Numbered from the stretch's first letter, positions 1-5,613 are shown. The stretch: DNA of 5,774 nt from Bordetella parapertussis (GCA_945868195.1 CAMBLP010000137.1:1-5774), one strand, 5' to 3'. Notes: generated from the letters alone by a model not told the origin. Numbers and translations: made by a program.

Positions 1-701
1 ACAGCACGCATATTTTGATTTGAGATAAAGTTGTATCCTCCCGTGATTGCAGGGCAGGACAGCGTACTGAGGCAACCTCGCTCACCAGCATAAATAGCGG
101 ACACTCCAGTCGAAAACGAATATCCTGCACCCAACGTCAAGCCAGAGACAGGCGTGAGCTGCAAAAGCAGCATGTTGCTATAGCGCAAAGTGTTTGTTGA
201 GCCAAACGAAGCACCTATATTGGCCTGACCGAAGCCCTCCTGAAAGGGATCGATAGATAAAAAGTAATTGGAAGCCAGGTTGATCTGACGCCCCATATCG
301 AGACGTCCAACATCTCGCAGCGTCATCCCTAGCGTCGATTGCCGATTGAAAGAGAGTCCGCCTGGCACAGCATTTCCTTGCGCGGGATTAAAGCCACTCT
401 CAAGAACGAAATTGACACCAAACCCACCACCGAGATCTTCGTTGCCACGGAGCCCAAAACGCGAACCTGATTGAACGCCATTAGCAATCCCCAGAAATGA
501 CTGGTTGAGTGGTCCTTGTGGCAGACCTCCCGAAAATGCCTTTTGTCGCACGTGATCGTATTCAATGGCAAGGTCAATAATCCCGTATAACGTGACACCA
601 TTTTGCTGCGCCGCAGCACCCGCGCCGAATAGCCCAAGGCACACCATGGCTGCGTGCATCAAACAGTGAAGCGCATTTTTAAATAAGCATCGATGTATCA
701 C
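1..701 (-). CDS. Gram-negative general porin, C-terminus cut by window edge
   Basis: An open frame on the minus strand runs to the window edge without a stop and gives about 233 codons of a trimeric beta-barrel outer-membrane porin for passive diffusion of small solutes. After a signal peptide (about residues 1-31, hydrophobic core ending in AGAAA before QQ) comes the family's opening strand, NGVTLYGIIDLAIEYDH. It is followed by the block SRFGLRGNEDLGGGFGV...LESGFNPAQGN and then FNRQSTLGMTLRDVGRLDMGRQ, both typical of betaproteobacterial OmpC-like porins. Full-length members are about 340-400 residues, so the last third is missing. I chose the GTG at 701 because AAGG sits 7 bases upstream and it gives a normal-sized signal peptide. 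In-frame ATGs at 776 and 767 would add 22-25 residues and have no ribosome binding site; the ATG at 659 would shorten the signal peptide. Two cysteines near residues 215-220 (GCLSTLSC) are unusual for this family. It is divergent from the aldolase gene. Substrate selectivity cannot be read from the sequence. Confidence 0.9.
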   Translation of the reverse strand, partial: MIHRCLFKNALHCLMHAAMVCLGLFGAGAAAQQNGVTLYGIIDLAIEYDHVRQKAFSGGLPQGPLNQSFLGIANGVQSGSRFGLRGNEDLGGGFGVNFVLESGFNPAQGNAVPGGLSFNRQSTLGMTLRDVGRLDMGRQINLASNYFLSIDPFQEGFGQANIGASFGSTNTLRYSNMLLLQLTPVSGLTLGAGYSFSTGVSAIYAGERGCLSTLSCPAITGGYNFISNQNMRA

Positions 702-708
702 GAGAGAG

Positions 709-712
709 CCTT
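709..712 (-). promoter_or_regulatory. Ribosome binding site deciding the porin GTG start
   Basis: AAGG on the minus strand lies 7 bases before GTG 701. The upstream in-frame ATG codons at 767 and 776 have no purine-rich site before them, so this motif is the main reason to prefer the GTG start. Confidence 0.5.
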
Positions 713-792
713 GTGAAGGTGTTGCAGGGTCCGGTGAAGGGGAGTAATCTTGAACAGATTGAATCATTTCACACATATTTTAAAGGTTAGTC

Positions 793-1560
793 ATGTCTGT
801 GCACAATCTCAAAACAAAGCCTCAGGTCGATGCGATTCAGCAAGCCAAAATTCACCTCGCCGCCGCCAACAGACTGGCTGTCTTGGACGATCTGCACGAA
901 GGAATCGACAACCACTTTACGATGACTGTTCCCGGTGCAAAAGACCGATATTTGATTTTACCGTTTGGACTCCATTGGTCTGAAGCCCGCGCAAGCGACA
1001 TGCTCGTGTTTAACGAAAATGGTGAGACGCTCGAAGGCGAAGGCGTCGTAGAATTATCGGCACAATGCATTCACGCCCCTGTGCACCGCATCACCGGCGC
1101 CAACGTTGTCTTGCATACACATCAAAATTGGGCCGTCACGCTCAATATGCTCCAAGACAACCGTCTGCTTCCCGCGAGCCAGACCGCCGCGTTTTTCCAC
1201 GGCCTGATCGCTTATGACGATACCTACACCGGAACTGCCGATTTCCTATCCGAGGGTGAGCGGCTCGCCCATGCAATCGGCGACAAAAAAATCTTGTTTA
1301 TGAAGAACCACGGCATTCTGGTAGTGGGCGACACTGTGGCTCAGGCCTACAAGCGCCTTTATAAACTCGAGCGCGTCTGTCGTGCGCAAGTGCTGGCCAT
1401 GAGTACAGGAAAACCGATTCAGATTTTGTCAGAAGAAGTCGTGGCTGCGGTTCAAAAACCACCCGTTGATGATCGTCACACACGTGCAGGTCGCGACAAT
1501 CTTTATTTCGAAGCGATGATGCGCGTACTGGATCGTGAACTTCCAGGCTATGCCGACTAA
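793..1560 (+). CDS. Class II aldolase/adducin family protein
   Basis: A 255-residue zinc-dependent aldolase-fold protein of the family that includes L-fuculose-1-phosphate aldolase, L-ribulose-5-phosphate epimerase and the adducin head domain. Visible hallmarks are the HTH zinc ligands (His108 and His110 in NVVLHTHQNWA), a third histidine in KNHGILVVGD (His173), and an acidic residue (Glu87 in VVELS) where the family usually has its catalytic glutamate. The phosphate-binding loop of sugar-phosphate aldolases (GN.S.R type) is not recognisable; the equivalent region reads GIDNHFTMTVPG. The substrate may therefore not be a sugar phosphate; many unassigned proteobacterial members look like this. 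Length is normal. The start is supported by AAAGG at 782-786, 6 bases upstream of the ATG. It probably acts alone in the cytoplasm: the porin is divergent upstream and the dioxygenase convergent downstream, with only 27 bases between stop codons. Family assignment is firm; reaction unknown. Confidence 0.9.
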   Translation: MSVHNLKTKPQVDAIQQAKIHLAAANRLAVLDDLHEGIDNHFTMTVPGAKDRYLILPFGLHWSEARASDMLVFNENGETLEGEGVVELSAQCIHAPVHRITGANVVLHTHQNWAVTLNMLQDNRLLPASQTAAFFHGLIAYDDTYTGTADFLSEGERLAHAIGDKKILFMKNHGILVVGDTVAQAYKRLYKLERVCRAQVLAMSTGKPIQILSEEVVAAVQKPPVDDRHTRAGRDNLYFEAMMRVLDRELPGYAD

Positions 1561-1587
1561 TCTTTTTTTCGACTAAGCTTTGCTTCC

Positions 1588-2643
1588 TCAGTTAGGATTC
1601 AAGGGTGCGATCCACGAGGCGGCGGGTACCATGACTCCGCCTCGCTCACCCGGCTCAGTTGAACCGTAACGCTGGGCCCAGACAGGCGGCAATGAACGCG
1701 CCAGAGGCGAGGACAGCCACAGCCTCAGCAGATGACGCTTTCGCGCAGGCTCCTGCCAATCCTCAAACGCAGTCCGGTCATGCAGCAGTGTGTGATTGTG
1801 CACAAACTGCATATCACCCGGCTCGAGACGCATTAAAAAATTCAGTCGTGTGTCATTGGCCAGTTCATCAAAACAATCCAAGGCCTCAATATGCAAAGGC
1901 GTCAAACGCATCGCATGCTCAAACCTCTGAGCGGAGTCGATGTACTGACGCTGATAAATCGTTGACATCAGTTGCGCATGCCACGTAAAGACGGGGATCT
2001 CGAAATACGGCAATTGCCCGGCCGCCACATCGCCACGACGATCCGTTGCGATCGGATCGAACAGTGCTGCGGCCAGCGCGGGATGATCGCGTCGCATCGC
2101 GTTAAAAATAGAATTGGACGAAACGAGAGCCGAGTCTCCACCCGACTTGGCTTGTTGCAAACACACCAGTCCCACAATATCGCTCGAGTCCGTGTGAAAG
2201 GTCTGGCGCTCGTGAGTCTGATAAATCCTGACGTTGGGGTCGTCCGCATTGAGCCCCATGTCCATGACATGACCCAATACATGACCTTTGGCGTTTTGAG
2301 GACGCGGATTGCCAAGGTGACAACCTAAACCAAAAAAAGCGGCTGCATTGATCTCACGCGACCACGACTGGACGGGTAGCGCTCGAAGCAAGGCAAATCC
2401 ACAGCCATGAATCAAGGTATCGTGCAGACGCGCAAGTCGCGGGCCCAACGTGGGGAGCACAAAACTCTCTCGTCGAATCGCAGCAATATCGGGATGCATA
2501 TTCAGAGCCTGTCGCGCGGCCTGCTCAAGCTCGCTCAACTCAGCATCGTTGAGGTGGTGAATCCAACGTTCAGAAGCTGCAACGTCGGGACCGAGCCAAG
2601 CGCTTGGACCGATAATTTCCGCAGGTAAGGCATCGATACGCAT
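1588..2643 (-). CDS. TauD/TfdA-family Fe(II)/2-oxoglutarate-dependent dioxygenase
   Basis: A 351-residue cytoplasmic oxygenase that should couple oxidative decarboxylation of 2-oxoglutarate to hydroxylation of an organic substrate. The iron-binding facial triad is readable: His150-x-Asp152 in QTFHTDSSDIVGL and the distal His288 in HNHTLLHDRTAFED. Arg303 and Arg307 in RKRHLLRLWLS are the expected 2-oxoglutarate-binding arginines. The core begins near residue 72 (LHDTLIHGCGFALLRALP), so about 70 residues precede it, making the protein longer than classical taurine dioxygenase (about 280). That fits the broad TauD/TfdA-like group of unknown substrate rather than TauD itself. The start at 2643 is supported by AGGA 5 bases upstream. 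It diverges from a TSUP permease across about 53 bp; members of that permease family move sulfite, sulfonates or related anions, so a sulfonate substrate is a reasonable guess but not shown. It ends 27 bases from the convergent aldolase gene. Confidence 0.88.
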   Translation of the reverse strand: MRIDALPAEIIGPSAWLGPDVAASERWIHHLNDAELSELEQAARQALNMHPDIAAIRRESFVLPTLGPRLARLHDTLIHGCGFALLRALPVQSWSREINAAAFFGLGCHLGNPRPQNAKGHVLGHVMDMGLNADDPNVRIYQTHERQTFHTDSSDIVGLVCLQQAKSGGDSALVSSNSIFNAMRRDHPALAAALFDPIATDRRGDVAAGQLPYFEIPVFTWHAQLMSTIYQRQYIDSAQRFEHAMRLTPLHIEALDCFDELANDTRLNFLMRLEPGDMQFVHNHTLLHDRTAFEDWQEPARKRHLLRLWLSSPLARSLPPVWAQRYGSTEPGERGGVMVPAASWIAPLNPN

Positions 2644-2696
2644 GGGAGTCCTGAAAGAAATGGTGCTATCGTGAGCGAAGATTGATACTTATTATA

Positions 2697-3455
2697 ATGA
2701 CTGACTCCCTTCTCTCACTGACCCTAGTCGCTTTCGTTTTCATCCTTGCCGGACTCGTTAAAGGCGTCATCGGCATGGGGTTGCCAACGATTGCGATCGG
2801 ACTGCTTGGCCTGATCATTGCACCCGTCGAAGCTGCAGCGATGCTCGTGCTGCCATCGCTTGTCACAAACATTTGGCAACTGATTTCCGGACCCAGTTTT
2901 ATTGCGCTGTTCAAAAGATTTAAAACGCTCCTACTCGGAATATGCCTTGGAACACCGTTGGGCGTGAGCTTCATCGTCAGCGGTCACATGGCGATTGTCA
3001 CAGCGGGCTTAGGCTTTGTCCTCATGGCCTATGGTCTATACGGCCTGTCAGCGGCGCGCATTCCCGTCGCTCCGCGCGCCGAGCCATGGCTATCGCCTGT
3101 CATAGGGTTTTTCACTGGCCTCGTGTCGGGTGCGACGGGGATCGCAGCACTCCCGCTCGCGCCGTACTTCACGGCGCTCGAACTCAAAAGAGATGACTTG
3201 ATTCAAGCGCTTGGCTTGTCTTTTACCGTCGCCTCTTTAGCGCTCGCCGTTGGGCTATACGTGACAGGTGAGTTTGAAGTCGACATTGCGACAACCTCTC
3301 TCTTGGCGTTGGTGCCTGCCTTTGTCGGTATGTTTTTAGGGCAAATGCTGAGAAAAAAAATTCCACAAGAAAAGTTTCGCCGCTATTTCTTTTTCAGCTT
3401 AGTCTTTCTCGGTGGCGCTACCGCATTCAGGGCGATTAGCCTGATATCAGGCTAA
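2697..3455 (+). CDS. TSUP (TauE/SafE) family sulfite/organosulfonate-type permease
   Basis: A 252-residue, very hydrophobic inner-membrane protein with the two-fold repeat of the TSUP family. The first repeat opens with LAGLVKGVIGMGLPT (residues 18-31) and the second with IGFFTGLVSGATGIAALPLAP (about 136-156). Roughly eight membrane segments can be picked out by eye, with a short basic loop (LRKKIPQEKFRR, residues 218-229) before the last. Characterised members export or import sulfite, sulfoacetate, taurine or other small anions; the substrate here is not determined. I start at ATG 2697 because family members usually begin a few residues before the first membrane segment. An in-frame TTG at 2682 would add five residues (MILII), with only a poor GAAG one base before it. 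Neither start has a good ribosome binding site, so the start is uncertain. It is divergent from the dioxygenase gene and may be co-controlled with it. A run of eight A lies at 3353-3360. Confidence 0.88.
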   Translation: MTDSLLSLTLVAFVFILAGLVKGVIGMGLPTIAIGLLGLIIAPVEAAAMLVLPSLVTNIWQLISGPSFIALFKRFKTLLLGICLGTPLGVSFIVSGHMAIVTAGLGFVLMAYGLYGLSAARIPVAPRAEPWLSPVIGFFTGLVSGATGIAALPLAPYFTALELKRDDLIQALGLSFTVASLALAVGLYVTGEFEVDIATTSLLALVPAFVGMFLGQMLRKKIPQEKFRRYFFFSLVFLGGATAFRAISLISG

Positions 3456-3457
3456 TC
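3434..3457. terminator. Perfect 24-bp palindrome between convergent genes; possible two-way terminator or 3' hairpin
   Basis: The two arms, GATTAGCCTGAT and ATCAGGCTAATC, are exact reverse complements, and the TAA stop of the permease gene lies inside the second arm. In RNA this gives a 10-bp stem with a four-base AUAU loop on either strand. It also lies 22 bases past the stop of the convergent flavin reductase gene, so it would sit at the 3' end of both transcripts. There is no T-run after it on either strand, so it is not a textbook intrinsic terminator. It could instead protect 3' ends, stop convergent transcription by another mechanism, or be a protein-binding palindrome. Confidence 0.4.
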
Positions 3458-3479
3458 TTCGCGCGTCGCGTCCAATCCC

Positions 3480-4109
3480 TTATTTGGCAGGTGTGTACTC
3501 TTTAGGGCGGATCATCTCAAACAAAGTATTGACCTCAACATAGTCGCCTTTGTAGCCGCAGCGACCAAGCGGACGTGCTGCTGCAGTGTCGAAGATGCCA
3601 TCCTTAAGAAATTCGTCGTTGATATGCACACCCACGACTTCGCCAAGCGTCAACCATGTGTCGATCAATTCGCCTTTAGCATTTTTCAACTGCGTCGTGC
3701 TGATGAGCTTGCACTCCAGTGCAGCGATCGCGCGCGCGATACGGGGTGGCTTGACGAGCGTCGAAGCAGTAGCTTCCAGACCGGCGAGTTTCATTTCATC
3801 GACACCGGGCGCCACCGAGGCCGAAGTCATGTTCATCTCCTGAGCAAGCTCAGCGCCACAAAAATTAGCGACGAACTCGCCTGTTTCATCAATATTATTG
3901 ACACTATCTTTGCGGGAATGGCTCGTACAGAACCCAATCACCGGGGGTGTTTCGGCAAAGGCATTAAAAAAACTGTAGGGAGCCAGATTGACTCGACCTT
4001 GCTTGTCGATGCTGGAGATCCAACCGATAGGGCGCGGAGCCACAATGGCTTTAAAAGGGTTGTGTGGCAGGCCATGGCCTTTGCTGGGTTCGTAAAAATA
4101 ATCGCTCAC
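3480..4109 (-). CDS. Flavin reductase family protein (FMN-binding split barrel)
   Basis: A 209-residue protein of the DIM6/NTAB flavin reductase-like family, which binds FMN and commonly supplies reduced flavin to partner monooxygenases. The N-terminal signature is clear: AIVAPRPIGWISSIDKQG (about residues 21-38) followed by NLAPYSFFNAFAETPPVIGF (41-60), which forms the flavin pocket. The second half has a family-typical stretch, TWLTLGEVVGVHINDEFLKDG (151-171), and the C-terminal LGRCGYKGDYVEV (181-193). Length is normal. The start is GTG at 4109, supported by AAGGA 7 bases upstream. No monooxygenase gene is visible next to it, so its partner, if any, is elsewhere, or it acts as a stand-alone flavoprotein. 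It is divergent from the hydratase operon across 162 bp and convergent with the TSUP permease gene. Some family members are oxidoreductases or decarboxylases rather than reductases, so the exact reaction is open. Confidence 0.88.
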   Translation of the reverse strand: MSDYFYEPSKGHGLPHNPFKAIVAPRPIGWISSIDKQGRVNLAPYSFFNAFAETPPVIGFCTSHSRKDSVNNIDETGEFVANFCGAELAQEMNMTSASVAPGVDEMKLAGLEATASTLVKPPRIARAIAALECKLISTTQLKNAKGELIDTWLTLGEVVGVHINDEFLKDGIFDTAAARPLGRCGYKGDYVEVNTLFEMIRPKEYTPAK

Positions 4110-4116
4110 GGATGAA

Positions 4117-4121
4117 TCCTT
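4117..4121 (-). promoter_or_regulatory. Ribosome binding site for the flavin reductase GTG start
   Basis: AAGGA on the minus strand lies 7 bases before GTG 4109. This is a strong match to the Shine-Dalgarno consensus and supports GTG, not ATG, as the initiation codon. Confidence 0.7.
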
Positions 4122-4165
4122 AAAATGAATGTCGTCATGCTGAAAAGAGGTACATACTGTGATCT

Positions 4166-4221
4166 TTTAGCATAAATATTTTGCTCCTTCGAGAGTAAAC
4201 GACAAGACAACGCATGCTAAA
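4166..4221. repeat. Inverted repeat TTTAGCAT/ATGCTAAA in the divergent control region
   Basis: TTTAGCAT at 4166-4173 is the exact reverse complement of ATGCTAAA at 4214-4221, with a 40-base gap. Both copies lie in the 162-bp AT-rich region between the divergent flavin reductase gene and the hydratase operon, the expected place for a shared operator. The first copy overlaps a weaker local inverted repeat (AGCATAAATATTTTGCT, 4169-4185), and the second adjoins the hexamer palindrome GCATGC. I could not pick a convincing -35/-10 pair in this region. Eight-base repeats can arise by chance, so a regulatory role is only a suggestion. Confidence 0.3.
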
Positions 4222-4271
4222 TGGGTGTAAAAATAGACTCTATCCTAAGCAAGACGATATGAGAGCCCAGA

Positions 4272-4595
4272 ATGAATGAACGAAAGGTAAACGATCTTGG
4301 TGGACAGCCAGCAGGACCGGTCTGTTTAGACGAGCATCCCAGCACGCTTCACGAGAAGCGCGTGGATGCATTGCAAAAACTCTTATCCGGCAAACTACAG
4401 GTCTTTACCTCGGATGCCATGCGTCGCGCCATTGAGTCCAATACCGAAAAGGACTACAAAAGCATGCTGTATTACGACAAATGGATCCGCGCGGTAGGAG
4501 ATCTCGTGGTTGAGCAGCAATTACTCACCACCCGTGAAATCGAAGATCGTATCGAGGTTCTGCGCGAACGTCTCAAACAAAAGGGTACGCTATGA
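4272..4595 (+). CDS. Nitrile hydratase beta N-terminal half / thiocyanate hydrolase beta-like subunit
   Basis: A 107-residue protein matching the helical N-terminal half of the nitrile hydratase beta chain, which in thiocyanate hydrolase is a separate subunit (ScnB). The recognisable core is VFTSDAMRRAIESN (about 44-57), then YYDKWIRAVGDLVVEQQLLTTREIEDR (67-93), corresponding to the family pattern RRAIE...Y..sYYerWl.al..l..e.g.lt.eEi. The Arg51-Arg52 pair is at the position whose arginine, in nitrile hydratase, contacts the oxidised cysteines of the catalytic chain. It is shorter than Thiobacillus ScnB (about 157 residues from memory), chiefly at the N-terminus. Databases often call such proteins nitrile hydratase accessory protein, and a purely chaperone role cannot be excluded. 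GAGAG at 4261-4265 lies 6 bases before the ATG. It is first in a tightly coupled operon and overlaps the next gene by 4 bases (ATGA). Confidence 0.82.
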   Translation: MNERKVNDLGGQPAGPVCLDEHPSTLHEKRVDALQKLLSGKLQVFTSDAMRRAIESNTEKDYKSMLYYDKWIRAVGDLVVEQQLLTTREIEDRIEVLRERLKQKGTL

Positions 4596-4915
4596 ACGCA
4601 CTCCCCCCCCGTCCCGGACAAGCACTGCCCGCTGGTACGCCCGTTGTCATCCGCAAGCAACCTCCCGAAGTACACTGCCGCACGCCTTTTTATCTACGCG
4701 GTGTCCAAGGTGAAATCGCTGAGGTTCGAGGTCGTTTTCGCGACCCTTCGCTGCTGGCTTTTCACAAACCCGGTCTGCCGATGCGGGTACTGTATCGGGT
4801 GCGCTTTAAACAAAAAGACGTTTGGCCCGAATACAAGGGCGGGCCTAATGACACTGTTGTCGCAGATATTTTCGAGCACTGGATCGACCCTATCGCTGGA
4901 GTTAAAAAAGCATGA
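4592..4915 (+). CDS. Nitrile hydratase beta C-terminal half / thiocyanate hydrolase alpha-like subunit (SH3-like barrel)
   Basis: A 107-residue protein equivalent to the SH3-like C-terminal domain of the nitrile hydratase beta chain, here a separate gene as in thiocyanate hydrolase (ScnA, about 126 residues). Family landmarks are GTPVVIRKQPP (15-25), HCRTPFYLRGVQGEIAEVRG (28-47, matching the usual HtRlPrYvRGk.G.I), and VLYRVRFKQKDVWPE...DTVVADIFEHWIDP (66-100, matching lY.VrF...dlW......v.vDl.E.yl.p). The conserved His28, Arg30, Tyr34 and Arg36 are present. It should pack against the catalytic chain and complete the active-site wall. AAGGG at 4581-4585 lies 6 bases before the start. The gene overlaps its neighbours by 4 bases at both ends, so the three subunits are probably translationally coupled at equal dose. 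An uninterrupted run of eight C (4603-4610) covers codons 4-7. Confidence 0.85.
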   Translation: MNALPPRPGQALPAGTPVVIRKQPPEVHCRTPFYLRGVQGEIAEVRGRFRDPSLLAFHKPGLPMRVLYRVRFKQKDVWPEYKGGPNDTVVADIFEHWIDPIAGVKKA

Positions 4916-5613
4916 CCAAGTCTCACGGCCACCAACATCACGACCACGATCATGATCACGACCATGATCATGCACATCCGCATTCGCCACCGGCGCCAGA
5001 TGACGACGACGGCTACGACCGCTACGAAGTCTTACTCCAGACCGCCATACGTGAGCTGCTCGATGAAAAAGGCATCATTACCGCCGACGAACTGCATAGA
5101 CAGATCGACTATCAGGACAGTTTGACACCCGCCATCGGTGGAAAAATCGTTGCAAAAGCCTGGGTCGACCCTGAATTCAAAAAGAAATTGCTGGCCGATC
5201 CACTCGAGACCATCAATGCGTCCTTTGAGTTGGACATCACGACACCGCTTGATCTCGTCGTTCTAGAAAATACGCCCACGGTGCATAACGTGGTGGTCTG
5301 TACGCTCTGTTCTTGCTATCCACGGATGTTATTGGGCATTCCACCGGCTTGGTACAAATCAATCGACTATCGCTCGCGTGTCGTGAGCGAGCCACGTAAA
5401 GTCCTGGCTGAGTTTGGCACGCACCTCCCTGATGACGTTGAGGTCCGCGTCTCGGACAGTACGGCAGATTTGAGATTTTTAGTGTTGCCCTATCGGCCTT
5501 CTGGCACCGAGGGCATGAGCGAAGCCGAATTGGCAGCGCTCGTGACGCGTGACTCGATGATTGGCACCTCATTGCCTCTGCAATCTCACTCAACATTGAC
5601 TCGTCATTCATAA
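4912..5613 (+). CDS. Co-type nitrile hydratase alpha / thiocyanate hydrolase gamma-like catalytic subunit
   Basis: A 233-residue metal-binding catalytic chain. VVVCTLCSCYPR (127-138) is the claw-setting motif: Cys130, Cys133 and Cys135 with the Ser134 backbone bind a low-spin metal, and the last two cysteines are normally oxidised to sulfinic and sulfenic acid. Threonine in CTLCSC indicates cobalt rather than iron (CSLCSC). Other family blocks are KAWVDPEFKKKLLADP (82-97), IPPAWYKSIDYRSRVVSEPRK (143-163), VLAEFG (164-169), and RPSGTEG...ALVTRDSMIGTSLP (195-222). Residues 5-24 are a run of His and Asp with 11 histidines, a likely cobalt-binding tail; I recall a similar His/Asp tail on Thiobacillus thioparus ScnC. 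Arg138, where nitrile hydratases usually have Trp, matches the substrate-pocket arginine of thiocyanate hydrolase. These points favour a Scn-like enzyme (thiocyanate to carbonyl sulfide and ammonia) over a nitrile hydratase, but substrate is inferred. GGAG at 4898-4901 precedes the start by 10 bases. Confidence 0.88.
   Translation: MTKSHGHQHHDHDHDHDHDHAHPHSPPAPDDDDGYDRYEVLLQTAIRELLDEKGIITADELHRQIDYQDSLTPAIGGKIVAKAWVDPEFKKKLLADPLETINASFELDITTPLDLVVLENTPTVHNVVVCTLCSCYPRMLLGIPPAWYKSIDYRSRVVSEPRKVLAEFGTHLPDDVEVRVSDSTADLRFLVLPYRPSGTEGMSEAELAALVTRDSMIGTSLPLQSHSTLTRHS

Noticed and set aside
329..637. Open frame of 102 codons on the minus strand inside the porin gene
   Set aside because: A different minus-strand frame gives continuous porin motifs from the signal peptide to the window edge; this frame is a shadow.
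750..779. TTGAAC...CATATT as a promoter for the aldolase gene
   Set aside because: Each hexamer matches the consensus at only four of six positions, and transcription would start at or after the ribosome binding site at 782-786, which is not workable.
1546..1569. Possible intrinsic terminator after the aldolase gene (T7 run at 1563-1569)
   Set aside because: The only nearby stem is a three-base GGC/GCC pair inside the last codons, too weak for an intrinsic terminator.
1659..2628. Several open frames on the plus strand and other minus frames inside the dioxygenase gene
   Set aside because: The dioxygenase frame holds an intact iron triad and full domain. The other frames give low-complexity or motif-free products without ribosome binding sites.
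3353..3360. Run of eight A in the permease gene as a frameshift site
   Set aside because: The frame is intact across it and encodes an ordinary basic loop; there is no downstream structure or alternative frame of meaningful length to suggest programmed slippage.
3586..4115. Plus-strand open frames opposite the flavin reductase
   Set aside because: No domain signature, and the minus strand encodes a complete flavin reductase-like protein with a good ribosome binding site.
4939..4971. Repetitive CAY-GAY tract as a CRISPR-like or mobile repeat
   Set aside because: It is in frame and encodes the His/Asp tail of the catalytic subunit; there are no spacers and no repeat units beyond two codons.
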